Of a stretch of DNA of 37,604 nt, positions 14,882 to 23,032 are shown piece by piece. Each line of letters starts with the position of its first letter. Position 1 is the first letter of the stretch. The translations under genes were made by a program, and so were the position numbers. This DNA comes from CAZFQD01 sp964520885 (GTDB lineage Bacteria > Bacillota > Clostridia > Oscillospirales > SIG519), in the NCBI GenBank assembly GCA_964520885.1, contig CAZFQD010000004.1:1-37604 (forward strand), read 5' to 3'. The notes under the pieces are model-generated. The model searched no databases. It had not been told where the DNA came from and was given only the letters and a program-made list of their open reading frames with translations.

Positions 14882-16228
14882 ATGGCATTTAAGAGTGCTT
14901 ATTTAGCAAAAATTTATGATAATGTTGAAAAGAGAAACGCTGGCGAGGCAGAATTTCTTCAAGCAGTTAAAGAGGTTTTAGAATCTTTGGAGCCTGTTGT
15001 TGAAAAGAGACATGATTTAGTTGAAGCTGGAATTATTGAAAGAATTGTTGAACCGGAGAGACAAATTATATTTAGAGTTTCATGGGTTGACGATGCAGGA
15101 AAAGTTCAAGTTAACAGAGGCTTCCGTATTCAATTTAATTCTGCAATCGGTCCTTATAAGGGCGGTTTAAGATTACATCCTACTGTAAAGGCTTCTGTTA
15201 TTAAGTTCTTAGGCTTTGAGCAAATATTCAAAAACAGTTTAACAGGTTTACCAATTGGCGGTGGCAAAGGCGGTTGCGATTTTGACCCTAAGGGCAAGTC
15301 GGACGGCGAAGTTATGCGTTTTTGCCAAAGTTTTATGACAGAACTTTCAAAACATATAGGAGCAGATACTGATGTTCCTGCCGGTGATATTGGCGTTGGC
15401 GAAAGAGAAATTGGCTTTATGTATGGTCAATATAAGAGACTTCGCAATGAATTTGTTGGAGTTTTAACAGGTAAGGGCTTATCTTATGGTGGTTCTCTTG
15501 CAAGAACAGAAGCTACAGGTTATGGACTTTGCTATTACACAGATGAAATGTTAAAATCAAAGGGTTTCTCCTTCAAGGGTAAAACAGTTGTTATCTCAGG
15601 TTCCGGTAATGTTGCAATTTATGCCACAGAAAAAGCTACTCAATTAGGTGCAAAGGTTGTTGCTCTATCCGATTTCAATGGTTACATTTATGATAATAAC
15701 GGTATTAACTTAAAGGTTGTTCAGCAATTAAAAGAAGTTGAAAGAAAAAGAATTTCTGAATATGTTAAATTCGTTCCAACTGCTAAGTATGTAGCTGGTG
15801 GCAATATTTGGGAAGTAAAGTGCGATATCGCTCTTCCAAGTGCTACACAAAATGAATTAGATGAAGTTTCTGCTAAAATGCTTGTTAAGAATGGCTGTAT
15901 AGCTGTTGCTGAGGGTGCTAATATGCCTTCAACTCCTGAAGCTGTAGAAGTATTCCATAAAAACGGCGTTCTATTTGGTCCTGCTAAGGCGGCTAATGCA
16001 GGTGGCGTTGCTACTTCAGCATTAGAAATGAGCCAAAACTCTATGGGATTATCTTGGACATTTGAAGAAGTTGATGCTAAACTTAAAGATATTATGATTA
16101 ATATTTATAAGAGTTCTTATGCGGCATCAGTTGAATTTGGTTGCGAAGGCAATTTGGTTGCAGGTGCTAACATTGCAGGTTTCTTAAAGGTTGCAGATGC
16201 AATGAAGGCTCAAGGCGTTACTTATTAA
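14882..16228 (+). CDS. gdhA: Glutamate dehydrogenase, hexameric (GdhA)
   Basis: GdhA interconverts 2-oxoglutarate plus ammonia and glutamate with NAD(P)H. 448 aa, the normal size of the class I hexameric enzyme. The substrate domain has NRGFRIQFNSAIGPYKGGLRLHP and LPIGGGKGGCDFDPKGKS with the catalytic lysine, and DTDVPAGDIGVGEREIGFM follows. The Rossmann segment is VVISGSGNVAIYATEKA. The start is ATG 14882, seven bases from GGGGGT; an upstream in-frame TTG (14867) adds only five residues that include the ribosome-binding site. GTT/GCT/GGT codons are frequent compared with neighbours, suggesting high expression. The gene has a strong promoter and a terminator, so it is monocistronic. Coenzyme preference is not decided here. 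Confidence 0.97.
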   Translation: MAFKSAYLAKIYDNVEKRNAGEAEFLQAVKEVLESLEPVVEKRHDLVEAGIIERIVEPERQIIFRVSWVDDAGKVQVNRGFRIQFNSAIGPYKGGLRLHPTVKASVIKFLGFEQIFKNSLTGLPIGGGKGGCDFDPKGKSDGEVMRFCQSFMTELSKHIGADTDVPAGDIGVGEREIGFMYGQYKRLRNEFVGVLTGKGLSYGGSLARTEATGYGLCYYTDEMLKSKGFSFKGKTVVISGSGNVAIYATEKATQLGAKVVALSDFNGYIYDNNGINLKVVQQLKEVERKRISEYVKFVPTAKYVAGGNIWEVKCDIALPSATQNELDEVSAKMLVKNGCIAVAEGANMPSTPEAVEVFHKNGVLFGPAKAANAGGVATSALEMSQNSMGLSWTFEEVDAKLKDIMINIYKSSYAASVEFGCEGNLVAGANIAGFLKVADAMKAQGVTY

Positions 16229-16244
16229 TTAAAATTTGTATTAA

Positions 16245-16279
16245 AATCGCTTAGAGTGAAAACTTTAAGCGGTTTTTTT
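16245..16279 (+). terminator. gdhA intrinsic terminator
   Basis: AATCGCTTA (16245-16253) pairs with TAAGCGGTT (16266-16274, one G-U pair) around a 12-nt loop. The following TTTTTTT ends at 16279. It lies 16 nt after the gdhA stop. Confidence 0.88.
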
Positions 16280-16319
16280 ATGCCTAAAATGCAAACAAAG
16301 ATAATTTTACTCGTTTTTA

Positions 16320-16348
16320 TTGATTTTTTATAATTATTTAAGTATAAT
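16320..16348 (+). promoter_or_regulatory. Promoter of the carboxyspermidine genes
   Basis: TTGATT (16320-16325), a 17-bp spacer and TATAAT (16343-16348) lie 34 nt ahead of the GTG start. Confidence 0.72.
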
Positions 16349-16382
16349 AACTTTTATATGAATGAATTTGGAGGCTTTTAGA

Positions 16383-17582
16383 GTGGGAAAGGTTTTAATT
16401 ATTGGTGCCGGCGGAGTTTCTAATGTTGTGGTGCATAAATGTTGCCAAAACAAAGATGTTTTTGAGGAGATTTGTTTAGCGAGTAGAACAATAGAAAAAT
16501 GTGATGCAATTAAGGCTTCAGTAGAAAAATATAATGCAAATATTACTACCGCTCAAGTAAATGCAGATAATACCGAGCAAGTAATTGATTTAATAAATAA
16601 ATGTAACGCAGAATTAGTTATAAATGTTGCATTGCCTTATCAAGATTTAACTATTATGGATGCTTGTCTTGCAACCGGTGTTCATTATCTTGACACAGCC
16701 AATTATGAGCCACCCGAAATTCCAAAGTTTGAATATAAATGGCAATGGGCTTACAAAGAAAGATTTGAAAAGGCAGGCTTAACCGCATTACTTGGCAGTG
16801 GTTTTGACCCGGGTGTTACAGGTGTATTTTGTGCTTATGCCAAAAAGCATTATTTTGATGAAATTCACACTATTGATATTTTAGATGCAAACGCAGGCGA
16901 CCATGGCTACCCATTTGCCACTAATTTTAACCCTGAAATAAATATTAGAGAAATTACTGCAAATGGAAGATATTACGAAAATGGAAAATGGGTTGAAACA
17001 AAACCACTGGAATTAAAAAAAGTTTATGATTTTGACGAGATTGGGCAAAAAAACATTTACCTTTTATACCACGAGGAATTGGAATCATTGGCTGTTAATA
17101 TTAAGGGTGTTGAAAAGATTAGATTTTGGATGACCTTTTCGGATAATTATATAAATCATTTAACCGTGCTTCAAAATGTTGGTATGACCTCAATTAAGCC
17201 CATTGATTTTGAAGGCAAGCAAATAATACCACTACAATTTTTAAAAGCAGTTTTGCCAGACCCTGCTTCCTTAGGGGCAAGAACAAAGGGCAAAACAAAT
17301 ATTGGTTGTATAATTAAGGGCATAAAAGACGGCAAAGAAAAAACCTATTATGTTTACAATGTTTGTGTTCATGAGCAGTGCTTTGCAGAAGTTGGCTCAC
17401 AGGCTATTTCCTATACAACAGGAGTGCCTGCTATGATAGGAGCTATGATGATTTTAAAAGGGCTTTGGAAAAAGGCGGGCGTTTATAATGTTGAGCAATT
17501 TGACCCCGACCCTTATATGGATGCTTTAAATAAGTATGGTTTGCCATGGAAAGAGGACTTTAGTCCAACAAAGTTGGACTAA
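16383..17582 (+). CDS. Carboxy(nor)spermidine dehydrogenase, saccharopine-dehydrogenase family
   Basis: 399 aa. The N-terminal Rossmann motif GKVLIIGAGGVSNVV (about residues 2-16), SRTIEKC, VINVALPYQDLTIMDACL and LGSGFDPGVTGVF are typical of carboxynorspermidine/carboxyspermidine dehydrogenase, which condenses putrescine or diaminopropane with aspartate semialdehyde using NADPH. The decarboxylase that completes the pathway follows, making spermidine synthesis the likely role. The start is GTG 16383, since the GGAGG at about 16371 is its ribosome-binding site; the in-frame ATG at 16362 would place that site inside the coding region. The last codons (...SPTKLD) fall in a hairpin repeat that is duplicated just after the stop, so the C-terminal tail may be repeat-derived. 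Confidence 0.92.
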   Translation: MGKVLIIGAGGVSNVVVHKCCQNKDVFEEICLASRTIEKCDAIKASVEKYNANITTAQVNADNTEQVIDLINKCNAELVINVALPYQDLTIMDACLATGVHYLDTANYEPPEIPKFEYKWQWAYKERFEKAGLTALLGSGFDPGVTGVFCAYAKKHYFDEIHTIDILDANAGDHGYPFATNFNPEINIREITANGRYYENGKWVETKPLELKKVYDFDEIGQKNIYLLYHEELESLAVNIKGVEKIRFWMTFSDNYINHLTVLQNVGMTSIKPIDFEGKQIIPLQFLKAVLPDPASLGARTKGKTNIGCIIKGIKDGKEKTYYVYNVCVHEQCFAEVGSQAISYTTGVPAMIGAMMILKGLWKKAGVYNVEQFDPDPYMDALNKYGLPWKEDFSPTKLD

Positions 17583-17616
17583 TTTAAAAGGGGCTTTAGT
17601 CCAACTTTATTGGATT
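17555..17616. repeat. Duplicated hairpin unit spanning the dehydrogenase stop codon
   Basis: The unit GGACTTTAGTCCAAC occurs at 17555-17569 and, with one change, at 17591-17605 (36-nt spacing). The first copy forms a perfect AGTCCAAC/GTTGGACT hairpin (17562-17580) ending in the coding sequence. The second forms a degenerate version (17598-17616). No U-tract follows. Confidence 0.75.
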
Positions 17617-17639
17617 AATTGAGTAATAATTCTTTTTAA

Positions 17640-17669
17640 TTACTTTCTTTCGCTTGTAAAAGAAAGTAA
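17640..17669. repeat. Perfect 11-bp inverted repeat
   Basis: TTACTTTCTTT (17640-17650) and AAAGAAAGTAA (17659-17669) flank an 8-nt loop. The sequence, with its CAAAG trailer, resembles a small interspersed repeat I recall from several unrelated bacterial genomes; that recollection is not checked. Confidence 0.7.
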
Positions 17670-17688
17670 CAAAGCAAACAACTATATG

Positions 17689-17716
17689 GTCATTACGAGC
17701 AAAGCGAAGTAATCTC
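17689..17716. repeat. REP-like element (GTCATTACGAG... type)
   Basis: GTCATTACGAGCAAAGCGAA then GTAATCTC. ATTAC and GTAAT form the outer arms around a central GAGCAAAGCGA. It resembles the widespread 'GTCATTGCGAGGAGCGAAGCGA' interspersed repeats of many phyla. Confidence 0.65.
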
Positions 17717-17747
17717 TTTAAATAAGAAAATGACTTTGACACCAAAA

Positions 17748-17782
17748 TTGTTACTTGTTACTTGTTACTTGTTACTTGTTAA
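17748..17782. repeat. Tandem heptamer tract, five units (upstream of nspC)
   Basis: ttgttac repeated four times, then ttgttaa and a partial ttgcaaa, running into the nspC ribosome-binding site. Confidence 0.92.
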
Positions 17783-17804
17783 TTGCAAATGAAAGGACTA
17801 TTAT

Positions 17805-18941
17805 ATGGACTTAAATTTTAACTCCCTGCCTACTCCTTGTTATATAATTGACGAAAGATTACTTGAAAAAAACCTTAAAGTTTTGGACCAAGTTCAAAAG
17901 CAAACAGGGTGCAGTATTTTGCTTGCTTTAAAGGGTTTTTCTATGTTTTCAACCTTTCCTTTAATTACAAAATACTTAAAAGGGGTTACTTCAAGTTCCA
18001 TTTTTGAAGCAAGATTAGGCTTTGAAAAGTTTGGCAAACAGGTTCATATTTGTGCTCCTGCTTATATTGAAAACGAGTTTGACGAAATTTTAAAATACTG
18101 CGACCATATAGTTTTTAATTCCTTTGCACAGTGGAATAAATATAAAGAAAAAGTTAAAAATTCATCAAAAAAGATTGAATGTGGCATTAGAATTAACCCC
18201 GAATACTCAGAAATTACAACTCCTATTTATAACCCTTGCTATAAAAATTCAAGATTAGGGGTAACCCTGCAAAATTTTAAGCAGAACGATTTAGATGGAA
18301 TTGACGGGCTTCATTTTCACACTTTATGTGAACAAAATTCCGATACATTAAAAAGGACTTTAAAAGTGTTTGAGGAAAAATTTGGCAAATATATTTCCAA
18401 AATGAAATGGCTAAACTTAGGTGGAGGACATCATATTTCAAGAGATGATTATGACATAAATACTTTAATTGAATGTATTTTATATTTTAAAAATAAATAC
18501 AATATTGAAATTTACTTAGAACCCAGCGAAGCAATTGCATTAAATACCGGATTTTTGGTGGCTTCTGTTTTGGATATAGTAGACAACAATATGCAAATTG
18601 CAATTTTGGATGCTTCTGCCGCTTGCCATATGCCCGATGTGCTTGAAATGCCTTACCGACCGAATATAATTGGTGCAGGCAAGGAGAATGAATATAAATA
18701 TACCTATCGTTTAGCAGGCAACACTTGTTTGGCAGGGGACATAATTGGCGATTATTCCTTTAATGAGCTTTTAAAGGTTGGGGACAAATTGGTGTTTTGC
18801 GATATGGCACACTATACCATGGTTAAAAACAATACATTTAATGGCATAAACCTACCCTCAATTGCACTATTCAACGAACAAGAGGGAATAAAGATTATTA
18901 AACAATTTGGATATAAAGATTTTGAGGGAAGGCTTTCTTAA
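17805..18941 (+). CDS. nspC: Carboxynorspermidine/carboxyspermidine decarboxylase
   Basis: A PLP-dependent fold-III (alanine racemase-like) decarboxylase that removes CO2 from carboxy(nor)spermidine to give (nor)spermidine. 378 aa, typical length. TPCYIIDERLLEKNL opens the protein; the PLP lysine is in LLALKGFSMFS (Lys about 43-45); GLHFHTLCEQN, WLNLGGGHHISRDDYD and LEPSEAIALNTG are the phosphate-binding and substrate motifs; LAGNTCLAGDIIGDY carries the C-terminal active-site cysteine contributed across the dimer. The start is ATG 17805 after AAAGGA. It follows the dehydrogenase after 222 nt packed with four kinds of repeat, so cotranscription is likely but not certain. Confidence 0.95.
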   Translation: MDLNFNSLPTPCYIIDERLLEKNLKVLDQVQKQTGCSILLALKGFSMFSTFPLITKYLKGVTSSSIFEARLGFEKFGKQVHICAPAYIENEFDEILKYCDHIVFNSFAQWNKYKEKVKNSSKKIECGIRINPEYSEITTPIYNPCYKNSRLGVTLQNFKQNDLDGIDGLHFHTLCEQNSDTLKRTLKVFEEKFGKYISKMKWLNLGGGHHISRDDYDINTLIECILYFKNKYNIEIYLEPSEAIALNTGFLVASVLDIVDNNMQIAILDASAACHMPDVLEMPYRPNIIGAGKENEYKYTYRLAGNTCLAGDIIGDYSFNELLKVGDKLVFCDMAHYTMVKNNTFNGINLPSIALFNEQEGIKIIKQFGYKDFEGRLS

Positions 18942-18947
18942 TTCAAT

Positions 18948-19011
18948 GAACAGCGAACAGCATTTAATAAAGCCTCCTTTTCAAAGGAGGTGTCGCCAAA
19001 GGCGACGGAGG
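18948..19011. repeat. Heptamer pair followed by double-hairpin repeat
   Basis: gaacagc twice (18948-18961). Then CCTCCTTT/AAAGGAGG (18973-18990) and GTCGCC/GGCGAC (18992-19006) hairpins, then GGAGG (19007-19011), which can alternatively pair with the first CCTCC. This cloverleaf-like element resembles dispersed repeats common in gut Clostridia. Confidence 0.78.
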
Positions 19012-19069
19012 ATTATAGCCATTTTCTTTATTTTAATTCTGAACACAATGACCGTTCACTACAAATAAC

Positions 19070-19097
19070 TTTCAACTTTCCATTTTCAATTTTCCAC
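19070..19097. repeat. Heptamer tract, four units (upstream of gltX)
   Basis: tttcaac, tttccat, tttcaat, tttccac: an alternating 7-mer array in the leader ahead of the gltX ribosome-binding site. Confidence 0.82.
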
Positions 19098-19120
19098 TTA
19101 AAAAGATTGGAGCAGATTAA

Positions 19121-20752
19121 ATGAATTATAACGAATTAGCAAATTTACTTTTCCCTGATATAATAACAACCGTTAATGAAATAGAAGAAAAATACCCTAA
19201 AAGGAATTTAAAAGAGGGTGCTATTGTTACGAGATTTGCTCCAAGCCCAACAGGGTTTTTGCATATTGGTGGGCTTTACGGTGCTTTAATTGACGAGCGG
19301 TTAGCACACTTATCAGGAGGCATTTTTTATCTTAGAATTGAAGATACAGACCAAAAAAGAGAAATTGAGGGAGCAGTAGAATTATTAATAAATAACTTTA
19401 AAGATTTTGGTGTTGTTTTTGATGAAGGTGCAGTTATAGATGGGGACAATGGCAATTATGGTCCTTACAGGCAACGCCAAAGGGAAAATATTTATAAAAC
19501 TTTTGCTAAGCAATTAGTTAGTGAGGGCAAAGCATATCCTTGTTTTTGCTCTGAAGAGCAATTATCCCTTAATCATTCTGAGCAAGAGCAAATTAAGGCT
19601 AATTTCGGTTATTATGGGCAGTGGGCTAAACACAGAGATTTTTCCTTAGAAGAAATAAAAAAAGAACTTAACAATGGCAAGAGTTTTGTTTTGCGGTTAA
19701 AAAGTAATGGAAATGCTAAGAATATTATTAAAATTAAAGATTTAATAAAGGGCGAACTCCAACTTTATGAAAACGACCAAGATATAGTGCTTTTAAAATC
19801 GGACGGAATTCCAACCTATCACTTTGCTCATATTTTGGACGATTATTTAATGGGAACTACACATATTGTTAGAGGCGAGGAATGGCTTTCTACTTTCCAT
19901 TGGCATTTGCAGTTATTTGAGGCAATCGGAAAAGAGCCTCCTAAATATCTTCACACCGCTCATATTATGAAAAACGAGGACGGTGCAAAAAGAAAACTTT
20001 CCAAGAGAAAAGACCCTGAGTCGGCAGTTTCCTATTATAAAGAAAATGGCTACCCTGCAATAGCAGTTAATGAATATTTGATGACACTGCTAAATTCAAA
20101 TTTTGAGGAATGGAAAAGAACAAATCCAACATTATCTTATAAGGACTTTCCGTTCTCAATAAAAAAAATAAGTGTTTCAGGTTCTTTATTTGATTTGTTA
20201 AAACTAAGAGATATTAGCAAAAATATTATAGCAAATATGACTACTTCGCAAATAGTAACAGAAATACTTAATTGGGCAAAGGAATTTGATGCAGAATTTT
20301 ACAAACTCTTAAATAGAGATATAAACTATACAAATAGCATTTTTGCAATTGGTAGAGGAGTTAAAAAACCAAGAAAAGATATTGCTTGTTTTAGTGAGGT
20401 AAAAAATTATTGTTCTTTCTTTTTTGATGAATTATTTCAAGTGGAATGTGATTACCCTGAAAATATTTCAAAGCAAGATGTTACAGCAATTTTACAAGGC
20501 TTTTCAAAAGTTTATGACATAAATGACGATAATTCATTGTGGTTTTCAAAGGTAAAAGAAATAGCAAGCAGTTTAGGTTTTGCATCTGAAACAAAAGATT
20601 ACAGGGAAAACCCATCAGCTTTTAAAGGGAGTGTTGCTGATGTTAGTATGGTTATTAGAATTGCAATTACAGGCAGGCAAAATTCCCCTGATTTGCACAC
20701 GGTAATGCAGATATTGGGCAAAGAAAGAGCGATTTTTAGAATGAGAATTTAG
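19121..20752 (+). CDS. gltX: Glutamyl-tRNA synthetase, long form
   Basis: Class I synthetase charging tRNA-Glu. 543 aa: an N-terminal extension of about 35 residues (NELANLLFPDIITTVNEIEE) not found in the usual form of about 480 aa, then VTRFAPSPTGFLHIGG with the HIGH-type motif at 48-50, YLRIEDTDQKR, and the KMSKS-type motif KLSKR at 292-296. The anticodon-binding C-terminal half follows. A longer GltX with this extension is, to my knowledge, common in Clostridia that also have GlnS, which follows here; the enzyme is then probably discriminating (Glu tRNA only). The start is ATG 19121 after TTGGAG. The stop TAG lies in the first unit of a heptamer tract. Confidence 0.96.
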   Translation: MNYNELANLLFPDIITTVNEIEEKYPKRNLKEGAIVTRFAPSPTGFLHIGGLYGALIDERLAHLSGGIFYLRIEDTDQKREIEGAVELLINNFKDFGVVFDEGAVIDGDNGNYGPYRQRQRENIYKTFAKQLVSEGKAYPCFCSEEQLSLNHSEQEQIKANFGYYGQWAKHRDFSLEEIKKELNNGKSFVLRLKSNGNAKNIIKIKDLIKGELQLYENDQDIVLLKSDGIPTYHFAHILDDYLMGTTHIVRGEEWLSTFHWHLQLFEAIGKEPPKYLHTAHIMKNEDGAKRKLSKRKDPESAVSYYKENGYPAIAVNEYLMTLLNSNFEEWKRTNPTLSYKDFPFSIKKISVSGSLFDLLKLRDISKNIIANMTTSQIVTEILNWAKEFDAEFYKLLNRDINYTNSIFAIGRGVKKPRKDIACFSEVKNYCSFFFDELFQVECDYPENISKQDVTAILQGFSKVYDINDDNSLWFSKVKEIASSLGFASETKDYRENPSAFKGSVADVSMVIRIAITGRQNSPDLHTVMQILGKERAIFRMRI

Positions 20753-20772
20753 GAATTAGAAATTAATTTGTA
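20745..20772. repeat. Heptamer tract starting in the gltX stop codon
   Basis: gaattta, ggaatta, gaaatta, atttgta; the TAG stop (20750-20752) spans the first unit boundary, and each unit brings TAG or TAA on the plus strand at 7-nt steps. Confidence 0.78.
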
Positions 20773-20788
20773 GATTGATAGTACAAGT

Positions 20789-20848
20789 TGTCACCCTGAG
20801 TGTAACGAAGGGTCTCAAGAGATTCTTCGCCAAAGGCTCAGAATGACA
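20789..20848. repeat. 60-bp interspersed repeat with imperfect terminal arms
   Basis: TGTCACCCTGAG (20789-20800) and CTCAGAATGACA (20837-20848) form arms matching at 10 of 12 positions. Inside are GTAACGAAGGGTCTC and GATTCTTCGCC. It resembles the 'TGTCATTCTGAGCGAAGCGAAGAATCTC' class of mobile small repeats seen in many bacteria. Confidence 0.78.
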
Positions 20849-20860
20849 CGAGTTTCTTAC

Positions 20861-20881
20861 TCCTAATTCCTAATTTTATAG
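20861..20881. repeat. Heptamer tract ahead of glnS
   Basis: tcctaat, tcctaat and tttatag run straight into the AAAGG ribosome-binding site of glnS. Confidence 0.72.
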
Positions 20882-20896
20882 AAAGGTTGTTTAAAA

Positions 20897-22567
20897 ATGG
20901 ACGAAATGAAAAACAACGAATTTGAAACAACTTCAAATTTTATTCACAATATAATAGATAAGGATTTGCAAAGTGGGGCTGTTACAAAAATTCACACCCG
21001 TTTTCCTCCCGAGCCAAACGGCTATTTGCACATTGGAAGTGCCAAGGCAATTTGGATAAATTGGAGTATTGCAAAAAAATATAACGGTAAATTTAATTTG
21101 CGTTATGATGATACTAATCCTATCAAAGAGGATGACGAATTTGTTAAAGCAATTGAGCAGGATATTTTTTGGTTAACAGGTGAAAAGCCAAGTGGAGGAA
21201 TTTTTTATGGCTCTGATTATTTTATGCAATGTTATGAATATGCTGTTAAGATAATTAAGGATGGCAAAGCCTTTGTTTGCGATTTGACAAATGCTCAGAT
21301 GAGTGAATATAGAGGCACATTAACTAGGGCAGGCAAAGAAAGCCCATTTAAAAACAGAACTATTGAAGAAAATTTAATGCTTTTTGAAAAAATGAAAAAC
21401 GGCGAATTCCCTGAGGGCAAATGCACATTAAGGGCTAAAATTGATATGTCAAGTTCAAATATGAATTTAAGAGACCCGATAATTTATAGAATTCTTTTTA
21501 AAGAACATCATAGGCAGGGCAACAAATGGTGCATTTATCCTATGTATGATTTTGCTCATCCAATTCAAGATGCGTTAGAGGGTATTTCCCACTCACTTTG
21601 CTCCATTGAATTTGATAATCATCGCCCTCTATACGATTGGGTTATTGATAATATTGGTATTAAGCAAAAGCCTCATCAATATGAATTTGCTCGGCTTAAT
21701 ATGACAAATACTGTTATGAGCAAAAGATATTTAAGACAATTAGTTGAAACCAAAACAGTCGACAGTTGGGATGACCCTCGAATGCCCACCCTTTGTGGAA
21801 TGAGAAGAAGGGGCTATACTCCTACTGCAATTTTAAAATTTATTGAACTTTCCGGAGTTTCAAGGGCTATTAGTTTAGTTGATAGTGGGCTATTAGAATT
21901 TTGCATTTGTGAAGAATTAAATAAAATTGCTGATAGAAGAGTGGCAATTTTAGAACCAGTAAAGGTTACAATTACAAATTACCCCGAAAACAAAGAGGAA
22001 TATTTTGAATTTTGGAATAATATAAACCCAGAAAAAGGCAAAAGAAAACTGCCATTTTCAAATGAAATTTACATTGAAAAGGCAGATTTTATGGAAAATC
22101 CAACAGACGACTTTTTTAGATTGGCTCTTGGCAAAGAAGTTCGCTTAATGAATGCATATATTTGCAAATGCAATGAAATAGTAAAAGACAAAAATGGCGA
22201 AATTATAGAACTCAAATGCACTGTTGACTTAGAAACTAAAAATAATAAGCCGGCAGATAAAAGAAAAATCAAAGGCACAATTCATTGGCTTTGTAAGGAC
22301 GCATTTTTCACTACAACAATAAAATGTTATAATTTATTGTTTAATGATACAAATGTTGTGGTTAGTGAAGATGAGGATTTTAATGGGGCTATTAATCCAC
22401 AATCGGTTGTTGAATATAAAAACTGTATGCTTGAAAATTCATTAAAAGGTGCTACAAGTTCTGAAAAATATCAATTTGTGCGAAATGGATATTTTGGTGT
22501 TGATTGTAAAAACGAAAATGAATACATTAGAATTGCTCCATTAAAAAGCAGTTATAAACCAAAATAA
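20897..22567 (+). CDS. glnS: Glutaminyl-tRNA synthetase
   Basis: Class I synthetase charging tRNA-Gln directly. 556 aa, normal for GlnS. TRFPPEPNGYLHIGSAKAIW carries the HIGH-type motif (45-48), and the proline pair in PPEPNG distinguishes GlnS from GltX. NLRYDDTNPIKED, HSLCSIEFDNHRPLYDW and NTVMSKRYL (KMSKS-type, 274-277) follow; a two-barrel anticodon-binding domain fills the C-terminal third. Many Firmicutes instead make Gln-tRNA through GatCAB, and bacterial GlnS is regarded as ultimately acquired from eukaryotes. It sits 144 nt behind gltX with three repeats between. The start is ATG 20897. Confidence 0.97.
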   Translation: MDEMKNNEFETTSNFIHNIIDKDLQSGAVTKIHTRFPPEPNGYLHIGSAKAIWINWSIAKKYNGKFNLRYDDTNPIKEDDEFVKAIEQDIFWLTGEKPSGGIFYGSDYFMQCYEYAVKIIKDGKAFVCDLTNAQMSEYRGTLTRAGKESPFKNRTIEENLMLFEKMKNGEFPEGKCTLRAKIDMSSSNMNLRDPIIYRILFKEHHRQGNKWCIYPMYDFAHPIQDALEGISHSLCSIEFDNHRPLYDWVIDNIGIKQKPHQYEFARLNMTNTVMSKRYLRQLVETKTVDSWDDPRMPTLCGMRRRGYTPTAILKFIELSGVSRAISLVDSGLLEFCICEELNKIADRRVAILEPVKVTITNYPENKEEYFEFWNNINPEKGKRKLPFSNEIYIEKADFMENPTDDFFRLALGKEVRLMNAYICKCNEIVKDKNGEIIELKCTVDLETKNNKPADKRKIKGTIHWLCKDAFFTTTIKCYNLLFNDTNVVVSEDEDFNGAINPQSVVEYKNCMLENSLKGATSSEKYQFVRNGYFGVDCKNENEYIRIAPLKSSYKPK

Positions 22568-22591
22568 TACTATTTCTAAAAATTATTCTAA

Positions 22592-22795
22592 TTATCTAGA
22601 AAGCATATTTAAAATTAATAATGTGATTATTGCTGCAATAGCCATAGTTATTATTACCAAAAAAATAACTTTTTTTGTCTTTCTTCTTTCAGACCTTCTG
22701 TTTTTTTCTAATTGATACTCTTCATAATCTTTGTAACTATCATTATTAAGAGAGGTATTTTCTTCTAACAAGTTGTCATTTTTTGAATCATTCAT
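22592..22795 (-). CDS. Small tail-anchored membrane protein, unknown function
   Basis: 67 aa. The N-terminal 45 residues are hydrophilic: an acidic, Asn-rich part (LLEENTSLNNDSYKDYEEY) and then a strongly basic stretch (KNRRSERRKTKK). One membrane helix (VIFLVIITMAIAAIITLLIL) lies at the very C-terminus, giving a predicted N-in tail anchor. The start is ATG 22795, seven bases after AGGAGC, with a good promoter just upstream; the longer open frame to 22969 would read through that promoter and is not used. It is convergent with glnS. I recognise no family. Confidence 0.72.
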   Translation of the reverse strand: MNDSKNDNLLEENTSLNNDSYKDYEEYQLEKNRRSERRKTKKVIFLVIITMAIAAIITLLILNMLSR

Positions 22796-22826
22796 TTTTA
22801 TTGCTCCTATTTCCATATTTGGATAT

Positions 22827-22855
22827 ATTATACAATATGATTGTAAAAAAAACAA
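22827..22855 (-). promoter_or_regulatory. Promoter of the 67-aa membrane protein gene
   Basis: TTGTTT (22855-22850), a 17-bp spacer and TATAAT (22832-22827) lie about 30 nt before the ATG. This supports a short, separately transcribed gene. Confidence 0.68.
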
Positions 22856-22996
22856 TAGTTTTTTAAAAATAATTGTAAATTTTTTTCTGTGCATTTTTGT
22901 GCAGGATTTTTTTTGGTTTAAAAGTGTAAATAAAAAAGAAAAAGTAATAAAGAAGAAAGAAGAATACAAAACTCAGCTTTCAAAATTTATTTACAA

Positions 22997-23031
22997 TTCT
23001 AACCTCTAACCTCTAACTTCTAACATCTAAC
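22997..23031. repeat. Heptamer tract abutting tRNA-Ala 3' end
   Basis: ttctaac, ctctaac, ctctaac, ttctaac, atctaac: five units ending one base before the encoded CCA of the tRNA. Confidence 0.9.
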
Positions 23032-23032
23032 T

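Noticed and set aside
17640..17669. Terminator after the carboxyspermidine dehydrogenase
   Set aside because: The inverted repeat is AT-rich, has an 8-nt loop and no T-run on the plus strand; better described as an interspersed repeat.
22796..22969. N-terminal extension making the tail-anchored protein 125 aa
   Set aside because: The extension reads through a good promoter and has no ribosome-binding site, while AGGAGC precedes the ATG at 22795.
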